Below, piece after piece: positions 1-8,177 of a stretch of 64,000 nucleotides of DNA; positions within the stretch are counted from its first letter, which is position 1; each line of letters starts with the position of its first letter. The DNA comes from an uncultured Candidatus Saccharibacteria bacterium. GTDB taxonomy: Bacteria; Patescibacteriota; Saccharimonadia; Saccharimonadales; Saccharimonadaceae. The stretch lies in NCBI GenBank assembly GCA_938036785.1, contig CALHWE010000011.1:1-64000 (forward strand), in the 5' to 3' direction. Position numbers and translations under genes: made by a program. Under the pieces are notes generated by a model. That model saw nothing but the letters and a program-made list of their open reading frames with translations, searched no databases and was not told the origin of the DNA.

Positions 1-356
1 TTAGCAAGGTAGTCGACCGCCTGGACGTTATTGGCATCAATCATCGCCACCGCCAAGCGGTTCTGCACCTCGGCTAGTGGTACTGCCATGAAACGTTCGG
101 CAATATCCGATGGCAAAAGCGTGAGGATATCTTGATCGACAATCGTATTAGTAAGATTGACATACGGCACACCCGACACATGGGCAATCGCCCGAGTCAG
201 CAGCTCGTTATCGATCGCCGATTCATCAGTCAGCACAGTCAGCAGTGGCCGGCCACTCTCGCGGGCCAGCTTGGTGGCATCATCAAGGCGTTGGCGCGTG
301 ATCAGCCCTTCATCGACGAGGAGTGTGGTGAGTTTTTCTTGCATATCACTTGTCAT
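1..356 (-). CDS. pilB: PilB/GspE type IV pilus assembly ATPase, N-terminal part (cut by window edge)
   Basis: The reading frame runs off the left edge; only about 118 N-terminal residues are visible. They match the MshEN/T2SSE N-terminal domain of PilB-GspE ATPases: a helical LLVDEGLITRQRLDDA segment, then a second repeat with SGVPYVNL and ADE-type hydrophobic spacing ending in MIDANNVQAVDYL. The motor ATPase core lies outside the window. In this family the protein is a cytosolic hexamer that powers pilus extension. The gene is followed upstream in the same direction by pilO, pilN and pilM, as in known pilus operons. The start at 356 is the first ATG; another ATG four codons later is possible. 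The family call rests on the N-domain and context only. Confidence 0.8.
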   Translation of the reverse strand, partial: MTSDMQEKLTTLLVDEGLITRQRLDDATKLARESGRPLLTVLTDESAIDNELLTRAIAHVSGVPYVNLTNTIVDQDILTLLPSDIAERFMAVPLAEVQNRLAVAMIDANNVQAVDYLA

Positions 357-377
357 CAGTGCCACACGCTACCTCTG

Positions 378-608
378 TTATTTCTGCTGCGACTGCCCAA
401 TGATCGTCTCGACCGCTGGGTTGATCGCCTCCTTGTTAAACACTGCACTGTCTGGCTCATCAATCGTATCCGAGAGCTTCTCGACCGTCTCTACCTTGGT
501 GCCACGCTGCGGCATTTGCAAGAATGGGATACTACTGGCCACAAAAAACGCCACCACCACTGATATGCTAGCGATCAAGATGATCATTGCGATGTCGGTC
601 TTCTTCAT
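378..608 (-). CDS. small single-pass membrane protein in pilus operon
   Basis: A 76-residue protein with one N-terminal transmembrane helix (about residues 6-27) followed by a short polar domain rich in E, T and D. Its start overlaps the stop of pilO by four bases (ATGA), so the two are translationally coupled, and pilB follows 22 nt downstream. I do not recognise a family. Position and topology suggest an accessory inner-membrane part of the pilus machine, perhaps filling the place of PilP. PilP is normally a lipoprotein with a beta domain and is not recognisable here; that is inference only. Confidence 0.75.
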   Translation of the reverse strand: MKKTDIAMIILIASISVVVAFFVASSIPFLQMPQRGTKVETVEKLSDTIDEPDSAVFNKEAINPAVETIIGQSQQK

Positions 609-1288
609 GGTTTGATGTCCTTTTTCTTTAGCTCGATGGTTTTGGCTGGTGAGTAGTAGGCGTGGGCCGAGATCTTCATGGCGACTTTGCTGTCGGTCCG
701 CTCAATGGTCATACGGTCAATCTCGATCACGCGGATGGAGCGCTCGAAGCGCTGCAAAAGCTCGCGCAGAGCATTGGGGTTACTGGCCGATACCTCCATA
801 GTGAAGTGGATGGACTGCAAGTTGCCATTGCTGGCGGCGGCACCAGTGCTATTTGATGACTCGCTATCGTCCGTTTGGTCGATATTAAGCGAATCGAGTG
901 ACACGCCTGCCACGCCATTGACCAGCTTGGACTGGAGCGAAGCACCCAACGCGAGCGCATTATCCTCCGCCGGCAGAGCATCAAGCACCACCTGGAGCGC
1001 CTTCTCGTCGTTGTTGATGCGGCTGGCATTGAGGTGTGAGTTGGTCTCGAGCACCTTCAGCTCGCCGCGTAGCTTCTCGACTGCGTCGTTGTTGTTCTTG
1101 AGTACGGCAGCAGTATTATTTTTCTCGCCAAGCACCCGCTCTTTAAAGATAATTTGCTGCACCAAAAACCACGATATCACCAGTGCGAAGCCCACAATTA
1201 CTGAGGCTCCAGCCACCCAGAGGAACATCACTCGGCTGGATTGCTCGATCTGTTGGCGCTTGTGGATGGCGGCGTCTTTCTTACTCAT
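605..1288 (-). CDS. pilO: PilO-like pilus alignment protein
   Basis: 227 residues: short basic cytoplasmic N-terminus, one transmembrane helix (about 20-45), a coiled-coil stretch (about 50-100) and a C-terminal ferredoxin-like domain with the pattern HFTMEVSASNPNALRELLQRFE. This is the usual PilO topology. PilO pairs with PilN in the inner membrane and links the PilM-PilB cytoplasmic machinery to the pilus. The gene lies directly after pilN (1289) without a gap and overlaps the small downstream gene. A low-complexity D/E/S/N-rich insert sits around residues 135-155. Sequence identity to well-known PilO is low, so the name rests on topology and gene order. Confidence 0.78.
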   Translation of the reverse strand: MSKKDAAIHKRQQIEQSSRVMFLWVAGASVIVGFALVISWFLVQQIIFKERVLGEKNNTAAVLKNNNDAVEKLRGELKVLETNSHLNASRINNDEKALQVVLDALPAEDNALALGASLQSKLVNGVAGVSLDSLNIDQTDDSESSNSTGAAASNGNLQSIHFTMEVSASNPNALRELLQRFERSIRVIEIDRMTIERTDSKVAMKISAHAYYSPAKTIELKKKDIKP

Positions 1289-2014
1289 CTAGTTCTTCTC
1301 CTTGTTGGTCGCCTTGGGCGTAAAGAGGCTATCGGGCACATGCAGGCGCGAGTCAGTTACATTGGTGCTACCGGTTGGGGCTTCGATACGCAGATTCTTA
1401 GAGCTATTAGAGAGAAGCTCCTTGGGGTAGGTAAAGGTCAGCTTGAAGCGCAGCACCTTAGATCCACTGGCGTCCTCGCCATAGCTGGTATCGCTCACCG
1501 TCACATCATCAGCCAGCTTAACGGTCTGGACACGGTTATCGCCATCAGTGTAGCTCAGCTTGGTGTTGAGGATCATTTTCTTGAGTTTGTCTGTCGCCTC
1601 AAAGCTGTTGGCTGCCGACCCCTCAATGGAGAGCTTGGTCTCGGATGGGTCGAGGCTGACAGTCGACATCTTCACGTCATTGGGCGCAGCAGGGTTGATG
1701 GCACTCAGCACATCGAAGATACGCGAGTCGATGCTCTTATCCTTGTGCATCGAGGAGAGCTGAGCTAGTTGGTTTTGGATGGTGACAATCTGATTGGCAT
1801 CTTTAACACTACTAATCTTGCCGTACTGGTCTTTGATCTCGTTGTCGGTTAGCCACTCGCGAGCGCTCTGCGTACCAACATACACCACCAGCAGTGCCAC
1901 CGCTGCGCCAGCAATGATACTTACGAGAATGGAGAGCGATATCACACCATTGCGCATGCGCTGGGCATGCAGGTATTCACGCTTGACATCAGGAATGAGA
2001 TTAATCTCTATCAT
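1289..2014 (-). CDS. pilN: PilN-like pilus assembly protein
   Basis: 241 residues. The N-terminus MIEINLIPDVKREY carries the INLIP motif that PilN uses to dock on PilM, followed by a transmembrane helix (about 20-48), a helical segment and a periplasmic domain. This is the usual PilN plan. Its ATG overlaps the pilM stop by four bases, and pilO starts immediately after its own stop. The tight spacing indicates one transcript from the pilM promoter. The periplasmic part is longer than in many PilN proteins and contains an ANSFEATDKL segment typical of the fimbrial-assembly fold. Confidence 0.88.
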   Translation of the reverse strand: MIEINLIPDVKREYLHAQRMRNGVISLSILVSIIAGAAVALLVVYVGTQSAREWLTDNEIKDQYGKISSVKDANQIVTIQNQLAQLSSMHKDKSIDSRIFDVLSAINPAAPNDVKMSTVSLDPSETKLSIEGSAANSFEATDKLKKMILNTKLSYTDGDNRVQTVKLADDVTVSDTSYGEDASGSKVLRFKLTFTYPKELLSNSSKNLRIEAPTGSTNVTDSRLHVPDSLFTPKATNKEKN

Positions 2015-3063
2015 GTGTCGTTCCTCCGTTTTGCTAGGCCCACTGCTGTGGCAAACTCTGGTGCGACGTTAGCCAATTGCTCTTGGCTCGTCTGAGGCAT
2101 ATGGATACCATGCCATGGGTTACCCGGGGCGGTCGGGACCTCTACCTTGGCCGCAACATACTCGCTGAGATGCGGAATCATCTCGCCAAAGCCCGTCAGT
2201 GTAATGCTCGACACCTGGGCGCTGGCGTAGCGCGTCTGGAAGAATTTGATTGATTTAATAAGCTCGCTCGCAAAGTTATCCAGCGCACCCTCAATAGCAC
2301 GCACCACCTGCCCATCGAGCTTATCCTCCGCCAGACCAAACTTGAGAATGAACTGCCGAGCTTGGTCCTCCTGAACGCTGAGGTTTTGTACTGCCGACTT
2401 GACGAGGCTGCTGACACCAGACGGAATAGTCCGAACAAGGCGCGGCGCCCCTCCATAGATAATGGCGAGGTCAGTCGAGAGTTCACCAATGTCGATCAGC
2501 ATCACTGCGGCACCATTTGCCGCTTGCTGAGGTGGTGCAAAGGCCCGCACCATCGCAATTGGGTCGGGCTCGATAGCAATCACATTCAGTCCGAGGCCCT
2601 CAATAAACTCAAGCTGATCCTCACTATACCCCTTCGATACACTGCTAATCAGCACCTCTTGCTGATCGCTCGCATGGAGCGATGGCCCAAGCAGCACCCA
2701 ATCTACCTTAGCGTCGTCCGACATCGGCACATATTGGTCAATTTGGTATTTCATCGTGGCACGTAGCTCGGCATCGGAAACTTGCGGTACATCGACCACT
2801 GTTGTAAAGGTCTTGTTGGAAGGTAGGCCAATCGCAACATTCTTCGTCTTGATACCACTCTGGCCCACGGCAGTCATAATAACTTCGCCCAGGCGACGGC
2901 GCGACTCTGGTGCATCGCTGCTAGTAATACGGCGGTCAACGGGCGCATACCCATGTGCTACGAGCTCCCACTCGTCGCCAGCTGGTGCTAGCTGCAAAAC
3001 CCGCACGGCATTGGTACCGATATCGAGTGCAAAGAAATCGCCCGACCCTTTTTGAAACTTCAT
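2011..3063 (-). CDS. pilM: PilM, actin-like type IV pilus protein
   Basis: 350 residues with the actin-like ATPase fold of PilM: FFALDIGTNAVRVLQL (phosphate-1), ATMKYQIDQYVPM, AVMLIDIGELSTDLAI (phosphate-2) and the C-terminal SITLTGFGEMIPHLSEYV adenosine motif. PilM is the cytoplasmic ring partner of PilN. I chose the ATG at 3063 rather than the one at 3069, because the latter lies only 2 nt from a TATAAT box (3072-3077) and could not be transcribed from it; the chosen start is 8 nt away. This is the first gene of the pilus operon as visible here. Confidence 0.92.
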   Translation of the reverse strand: MKFQKGSGDFFALDIGTNAVRVLQLAPAGDEWELVAHGYAPVDRRITSSDAPESRRRLGEVIMTAVGQSGIKTKNVAIGLPSNKTFTTVVDVPQVSDAELRATMKYQIDQYVPMSDDAKVDWVLLGPSLHASDQQEVLISSVSKGYSEDQLEFIEGLGLNVIAIEPDPIAMVRAFAPPQQAANGAAVMLIDIGELSTDLAIIYGGAPRLVRTIPSGVSSLVKSAVQNLSVQEDQARQFILKFGLAEDKLDGQVVRAIEGALDNFASELIKSIKFFQTRYASAQVSSITLTGFGEMIPHLSEYVAAKVEVPTAPGNPWHGIHMPQTSQEQLANVAPEFATAVGLAKRRNDT

Positions 3064-3071
3064 ACTCATCT

Positions 3072-3077
3072 ATTATA
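3072..3077 (-). promoter_or_regulatory. -10 box of pilM operon
   Basis: TATAAT, 8 nt before the chosen pilM ATG; predicted transcript is leaderless or has a 1-2 nt leader. Confidence 0.55.
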
Positions 3078-3307
3078 CATAAGCGACATTGGTTTAGGCA
3101 AGGGGGTTAGTGGAGGAAAATATGCTAAACTTGCACTGCAAAACTTCCTATCCGCCCCACCCTTATCAGGCATATTAGCGGATCGATATCTCACATGTCG
3201 ATCGCGCGTTGGTGCTCATATGTTATGTGCCAAATCTCACGCTCTCCACTATTTCTCGACATAATGCAGAGAAAGATAAAGAGTTCTTAACCATGACTAC
3301 ACCTGGG

Positions 3308-5722
3308 CTAAAACCGCGGTGCGGCTTCTGTTGTGGTGGCGGTGGTGATGGGCAGGTCGTTGTTTTTGTTGTAACGCGAGCCCCACATGAAGACGTCGGC
3401 ACGTTGGTTGAGTACCTCAGCAGCTTCGGCGAGGTTATCCTTCTCAGCGCCAAAGGTGCGGCGCAGCTGGAGCTGGCGCGCCATGATGGTACCGTTGATG
3501 GTGAGTTTTTCTTTGCAGGTCTCGGCGGTGAGGCCATTGAAATATGCACCAACGTGACGGATCTCGTCGCAGGTAGAGATGACTCCCCCACTGCCACCGG
3601 TTGGCTGAGCAATCAGCCAGGCATTCACTTCTTTAACATTATGTCGAACAACGATGTTCTTAGCCTTAATGACGAGCTGCGAAAGCTTGGTGGCATCATC
3701 TACTGTAGTGGCACCATACTTGAGGTCACCATCAATCGTCACTGTGCCGCTTGCTTCCACCACCAGCGTACTACTACCGGGCAGCGTACCGTGGATGGTG
3801 GCATCGCCATTAACGGTACGCACATTGTGGCCAGCAAAGCTTCCGACATCAATCGATGTACCAGCCGCTGTACCCCGGCCAAAGCTTGGCACCTTCACAT
3901 TGGTTGGTGGTGCCCAGCGGCCAGCTGGCGTGGTGGTGTTGGCAAAGGCAAGGCTATCCTTAGCGCGGTCATAATCACCACCATACCCCCGCCGGCCAGA
4001 TAATACACCACCAGTGGCTGATAGAATCTTGCCGCCATTTTGCGGTGCCATCATGCCATACTCAGCCCAGCTACCATACATATTGCCATCTTTGGTCGTC
4101 TTGAGGGTGACGATCTGTGCGTCGCCATTGCCACTGGCTGTGCCAATGCCATTACCCACCCGCAAGTCGCCACCCCAGATCTGCACCCACGGTAGTTTCG
4201 TTACCGTTACGCAGGCGGGCGAGGAAATACGACGTTCATTGCCGTCGGTGTGTTTATAATTATAATCTTTGATAGCAACAATGCGACAAATCATATCCCC
4301 TACCTTGGCATCGGCAGCGTTGATATCTTTGGTGTCATTCAGGCGCGTGTGGCTGTCGAGATATTTTTTGTTCTCACGAAAGGTGGGCTCGTTGGTGCAG
4401 TCGATCGGCTGCTTGCCGCGCAGCCAGGTGCACGCTGTATCACTGCCACTGTAGCTACCCAGGGCATAGGGATAGCCCACTGCCGCCCCACGATCGAAGA
4501 TGCTGCTCAAGCTGCCAAGGAACTGCTGGCGGTGCTGCCCTCGTACGATAAACTGGTAGGCCGCGGCTTCGCTCTCGCTCCGGTCTTTGTCGAGGCTTGC
4601 ACCAGTGTTGTGGATGGATTCGTCAATCCGACTGGGCGCAATATTCCCACCCTCCAGCGTCGCAAGCTTCTTGCCATCAATTGTGGCCGATGGATAGAGC
4701 TCAAAGTCTGAGTGCACACTAGCACACGCTGGATCGCTGCGTCGCCACGCTGGGTCACCAGCAATGCCAGGTGACCACGATATCCGTTGACAGAGTGTGC
4801 GGCCAACGTCGCTCGTTTGGATGCGATAACTCGTGAAGCGGTCAGTCATGCCGCCACTCGGATACACCGTATAAAAGAGCTGTCCAGACTGGCCCGTCAC
4901 ATTGCGCGCGAGGCTATGCCCACCACTGTAATTATTAGCAAAGCCAGTACCATCCATCCCCACGGACACGGTTGCATTGTTGGGACCATTGTTGCGGAGA
5001 TCATGCGCCCAGTAGATTTGCTCACCCGGAAAGGCTCGGACGGATTTTTGCATATTTTGCGTGCCAGGCCACTGCTTGCCCACATAGCTTTGGCCGTTGA
5101 TCGTCCAAGGTGGGATGCGCCGCGTGATCGTCACCTTCACATCGCTCGTACCACAGGCAATATTCTCGCTGGCGGCAAGGGTACGCCCGCCATCAGTTGA
5201 GATACAGCTATACAGACCAATCCCCACCGTACGCGACTGCCCCACCGGGATATCAAACTGGCCAATGTCGAGTTGCGCTCGCACTTCACCCCCCTGGCTG
5301 GTGTATTGGTTTTGGCCACTGACGCGCCCACGGTACATCACGCTCGACTGGACGTTCTTGATACGGCTATTGCGGTTGTAGTTCCAATTCATGTTGCGGT
5401 CGAGGTGCATCGAGCTAATATCGAATGGCCCCGAGCGGTTACCCGAGTAACCCGAGCCACGGATGACAATATCGACGAGGCCTGTCTGATTGTGGTCGAT
5501 CGAGATACCCGACTTATAATAATTCCGCTCGCCAGGCTGCGAAAACCACACTACTGCACAGGGACTGCCACTGCGGCAGAGCTCAGGTAGCTGGGCCTCG
5601 ATATCATTATTGGGCCGAGCTGCCACTAGCCCACCCAGCGCCGCACTCACCCCCACAGCGCACAGCAGCCCCAGCAGGCCAGCACGCACCAGTGATTGGC
5701 GACAAAAATGTACAAATGTCAT
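3308..5722 (-). CDS. large secreted protein, possible surface or pilus-associated adhesin
   Basis: 804 residues from the chosen start. The N-terminus has a Sec signal peptide (FCRQSLVRAGLLGLLCAVGV, cleavage probably near AARPN). The mature part is rich in G, S, T and N with paired cysteines. The last third (VVEASGTVTIDGDLKYGAT) has the short repetitive beta pattern seen in polymer-forming beta-helix proteins. No C-terminal membrane anchor or sorting motif is visible. A longer reading frame upstream is ruled out by a TATAAT box 7 nt before the ATG at 5722, which also predicts a leaderless mRNA. It lies upstream of the pilus operon on the same strand. I do not recognise a family; extracellular location is well supported, adhesin role is inference. 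Confidence 0.8.
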   Translation of the reverse strand: MTFVHFCRQSLVRAGLLGLLCAVGVSAALGGLVAARPNNDIEAQLPELCRSGSPCAVVWFSQPGERNYYKSGISIDHNQTGLVDIVIRGSGYSGNRSGPFDISSMHLDRNMNWNYNRNSRIKNVQSSVMYRGRVSGQNQYTSQGGEVRAQLDIGQFDIPVGQSRTVGIGLYSCISTDGGRTLAASENIACGTSDVKVTITRRIPPWTINGQSYVGKQWPGTQNMQKSVRAFPGEQIYWAHDLRNNGPNNATVSVGMDGTGFANNYSGGHSLARNVTGQSGQLFYTVYPSGGMTDRFTSYRIQTSDVGRTLCQRISWSPGIAGDPAWRRSDPACASVHSDFELYPSATIDGKKLATLEGGNIAPSRIDESIHNTGASLDKDRSESEAAAYQFIVRGQHRQQFLGSLSSIFDRGAAVGYPYALGSYSGSDTACTWLRGKQPIDCTNEPTFRENKKYLDSHTRLNDTKDINAADAKVGDMICRIVAIKDYNYKHTDGNERRISSPACVTVTKLPWVQIWGGDLRVGNGIGTASGNGDAQIVTLKTTKDGNMYGSWAEYGMMAPQNGGKILSATGGVLSGRRGYGGDYDRAKDSLAFANTTTPAGRWAPPTNVKVPSFGRGTAAGTSIDVGSFAGHNVRTVNGDATIHGTLPGSSTLVVEASGTVTIDGDLKYGATTVDDATKLSQLVIKAKNIVVRHNVKEVNAWLIAQPTGGSGGVISTCDEIRHVGAYFNGLTAETCKEKLTINGTIMARQLQLRRTFGAEKDNLAEAAEVLNQRADVFMWGSRYNKNNDLPITTATTTEAAPRF

Positions 5723-5729
5723 GCTTATG

Positions 5730-5738
5730 ATTATAGCA
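5730..5738 (-). promoter_or_regulatory. extended -10 promoter, leaderless start of the secreted protein gene
   Basis: TGCTATAAT read on the minus strand, ending 7 nt before the ATG at 5722. Confidence 0.6.
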
Positions 5739-5827
5739 AAGTTACGGCGATTGTGCACTGTGTTCATGACGACGAACGCCAGATGGTTGTAAATTAAGTA
5801 AGTAGAGCGTGTCCGAATTGCAACATC

Positions 5828-5833
5828 TATAAT
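5828..5833 (+). promoter_or_regulatory. -10 box for structured non-coding element
   Basis: TATAAT on the plus strand; the expected start point (about 5840) falls in the closing helix of the folded element. A perfect inverted repeat GTAGAGCGTG/CACGCTCTAC (5802-5811 and 5839-5848) brackets it. Confidence 0.4.
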
Positions 5834-6004
5834 TATCTCACGCTCTACCTTCCCACGCTCCCTCCGATGGAACACTATAAGGGTCGATACTTCCCAAGTA
5901 TCGACCTCTTGCGTTGGGCTGAGAATCTGTCAGTACAATGACAGATTCTCACGCTCCATCCGATGAAGCGATGGGGAGGTGGAGCTAACGCTGAGATAAG
6001 TTTT
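5833..6004 (+). ncRNA. putative structured RNA of unknown family
   Basis: Both ends pair over 160 nt: 5833-5840 with 5992-5999 (8 bp), then 5842-5854 with 5973-5985 (13 bp including two G-T wobbles). Inside are two perfect hairpins: 5882-5892/5896-5906 (11 bp, 3-nt loop) and 5921-5932/5939-5950 (12 bp, 6-nt loop). They are separated by near-identical linkers ACGCTCC[C/A]TCCGATG. The shape is a closed multi-branch junction. It does not fit 4.5S RNA (no GGAA-capped helix), tmRNA or RNase P. A 6S-like role cannot be excluded, but 6S is a single long hairpin. Orientation follows the plus-strand TATAAT. No clear poly-U terminator is seen. The region lies between two divergent genes and holds no coding frame. 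Confidence 0.5.
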
Positions 6005-6150
6005 AAAATTCAGGCTTTAGAGTCAACCATAGTCTATCACCGCACAAGAAAATATTTGGAGGCCAGCAACCCTATTATAATTATATAAAGCGCAATGCAT
6101 CCACATTCATCGCATTTTCCTCTTCTCTCCTGCCGATTTCTCCCTTGCGC

Positions 6151-6159
6151 TGCTATACT
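6151..6159 (+). promoter_or_regulatory. extended -10 promoter of ychF
   Basis: TGCTATACT ending 6 nt before the ATG at 6166, so the first transcribed base should be at or beside the start codon. Confidence 0.6.
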
Positions 6160-6165
6160 ATATAT

Positions 6166-7248
6166 ATGAGTCTATCTATTGGTATCGTTGGCCTGCCCAA
6201 TGTTGGCAAGTCGACCCTTTTCAACGCCCTCACCAACAATGATATTTTGGCAGCTAACTACCCCTTTGCTACCATCGAGCCCAACACTGGCATTGTGCCT
6301 GTGCCCGATGAGCGTTTAGCAGTGCTGGCCAATATGTACCACGCCGAGAAGGTCGTGCCGGCCACGGTGACCTTTGTCGATATCGCCGGGCTGGTGGCTG
6401 GGGCTGCCAGTGGCGAGGGCTTGGGCAATAAGTTTCTCGCCCATATTCGCCAGTGCGATGCGATCGTCCACATCGTCCGTGCCTTTGCAAATGACGATAT
6501 CGTCCATGTCGATACCACCGTCGACCCGCAGCGCGATATCGACATCATCAACACCGAGCTCATGCTGGCAGACATCCAGACTATCGAGACTCGCCTCACC
6601 CGCCTCAACAAAGAAGCTAAGGCCGATCCAAAGGCGCGCAGTACACTCGAGTATCTGCAGCAGTTGCGTGACGACCTTGCCGCTGGCACCCCTGTTCATC
6701 TGAACAAAAATATTATTCACGAAGCAATCGCCGACCTCCACCTCCTCACCGCCAAGCCAGTCATCTACGTCTTTAATGTCGACGAAGCAACCCTGGCCAA
6801 TGCCGAGACCAAAGCTCGCTTAGCGGCGCTAGCTCGTGGCAGCACGGCACTCTTCATCTGCGCCACACTAGAGGATGAGCTCAAGGGACTCGACGCAAAG
6901 GATGCGCTAGAACTACTGGCGAGCTATGATGTGCCCGAGGCTGGCCTGACACAATTGATCCGGGCAGCGTACGATACACTCGGCCTGCAGAGCTACCTCA
7001 CCGCTGGACCAAAGGAAGTGCACGCGTGGACGATCCACCAAGGCTGGACGGCACCACAAGCGGCCGGGGTCATCCACACCGACTTCGAGCGAGGCTTCAT
7101 TGCGGCGCAGGTGGTGGATTATGACGACCTCGTGGCAGCAGGATCCGAGGCCAAAGCGCGCGAAGCAGGCAAAATCCGCACTGAGGGCAAAGCCTATGTC
7201 ATGCAGCCAGGCGATGTGGTAGAATTTCGATTTAATGTAAGCAAGTGA
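6166..7248 (+). CDS. ychF: YchF/OLA1-type translation-associated ATPase
   Basis: 360 residues, the usual length. Walker A GLPNVGKST near the N-terminus, switch II DIAGLVAGAASGEGLGNKF, and NVDE in place of the GTPase NKxD motif, which is the mark of YchF (ATP preference). The C-terminal TGS domain is intact through EGKAYVMQPGDVVEFRFNV. YchF binds ribosomes and responds to redox state. The start at 6166 gives MSLSIGIVGLPNVGKS; a start seven codons upstream would fall inside the -10 box. A terminator follows the stop, so the gene is monocistronic. Confidence 0.97.
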   Translation: MSLSIGIVGLPNVGKSTLFNALTNNDILAANYPFATIEPNTGIVPVPDERLAVLANMYHAEKVVPATVTFVDIAGLVAGAASGEGLGNKFLAHIRQCDAIVHIVRAFANDDIVHVDTTVDPQRDIDIINTELMLADIQTIETRLTRLNKEAKADPKARSTLEYLQQLRDDLAAGTPVHLNKNIIHEAIADLHLLTAKPVIYVFNVDEATLANAETKARLAALARGSTALFICATLEDELKGLDAKDALELLASYDVPEAGLTQLIRAAYDTLGLQSYLTAGPKEVHAWTIHQGWTAPQAAGVIHTDFERGFIAAQVVDYDDLVAAGSEAKAREAGKIRTEGKAYVMQPGDVVEFRFNVSK

Positions 7249-7269
7249 TCCTAGCTAAGAAACATGAGC

Positions 7270-7299
7270 AAACTCGCCATGAGTCTATGGCGAGTTTTT
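7270..7299 (+). terminator. Rho-independent terminator of ychF
   Basis: 10-bp stem AACTCGCCAT/ATGGCGAGTT with a 6-nt loop followed by a T run. Confidence 0.85.
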
Positions 7300-7343
7300 G
7301 CATGGACTATTACTATAATCTTCTCGGAAGGTATAGCAAAGAG

Positions 7344-7349
7344 TACACT
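7344..7349 (+). promoter_or_regulatory. -10 box of CPBP protease gene
   Basis: TACACT, 8 nt before the ATG at 7358, just downstream of the ychF terminator. Confidence 0.4.
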
Positions 7350-7357
7350 GGTAGTAT

Positions 7358-7990
7358 ATGTATCATTATATGCGGCGCATTGCCATACCGGTCATACTCG
7401 AGGTTATTTTCATCATCTCGTGTTTTGTCCTGCCACGGCACCTATATGTTTATAGCAATACAGCATTTTTCGTGGCGCTGCTTGGCTATATCATCGCGAC
7501 AAAAAGTGTGAGTATGCACCAGTGGTGTCGTGCACTCGCTGGTGGGTGGCATTTTTGGCGGCAGGTAGTAATCACGTTGGTTTGCGCAGCAGGAGTGTTT
7601 GGTGCGACGAGTGTGCTCGAGCAAGCCTTCCCTCACCTCGCCACAGGTGCCATTACAATGCCAGTCAAGACGGCAGGCGAGTTGCTACTCTTTGCGCTCT
7701 CAACCATCGTTCTCCCCGCCATTGTAGAGGAGACAATTTTTCGCAAGCAGATGATCTGCCTAGCCAATCGCACAGCGATCATCTGCACCACCCTACTGAG
7801 TGCTATGTTATTTGCCGCAGAGCACTTTGTCGCACCGTGGGGTGTGCTGCTGGGTATGGTGTGGGCACTGCCATTTAGCTTGGCATATAGTATGACGCGC
7901 AACGTGTACGTACCAATGACAGCACATGCCATTGCAAGCATACTCATCAATGGGCCAACGGTGGTGATGGCGCTATTTGTTGTGCTATGA
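7358..7990 (+). CDS. CPBP family intramembrane metalloprotease (CAAX protease-like)
   Basis: 210 residues with about six hydrophobic segments. The ABI/CPBP motifs are present in order: VEETIFRK (EExxxR, about residue 127), AAEHF (His, about 151) and AHAIAS near the C-terminus (His of motif 4). These form the zinc site of membrane-embedded Rce1-like proteases; in bacteria they often process or confer immunity to peptides, but the substrate cannot be read from sequence. Start at 7358 fits the TACACT box; an ATG at 7370 is an alternative. Solitary gene on the plus strand. Confidence 0.85.
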   Translation: MYHYMRRIAIPVILEVIFIISCFVLPRHLYVYSNTAFFVALLGYIIATKSVSMHQWCRALAGGWHFWRQVVITLVCAAGVFGATSVLEQAFPHLATGAITMPVKTAGELLLFALSTIVLPAIVEETIFRKQMICLANRTAIICTTLLSAMLFAAEHFVAPWGVLLGMVWALPFSLAYSMTRNVYVPMTAHAIASILINGPTVVMALFVVL

Positions 7991-8177
7991 TGAGCGCGTT
8001 GCGTATTTTGCGGTATGTATACATCACGAGCCGCAGTGTTTGCTTCATCATGCGTCTTTTTCTTATACCAAAGAATTTCCACAATAACTATATAGTTGAC
8101 TCTCCAAGACACTCACATCAGCCTATTCTTTGCTGTTTCCAAATCTGTCTATATATAATGTATGGTGATACGAAAGG

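Noticed and set aside
3308..5875. Longer N-terminus for the secreted protein
   Set aside because: The extra 51 codons contain the promoter and precede a clear signal peptide.
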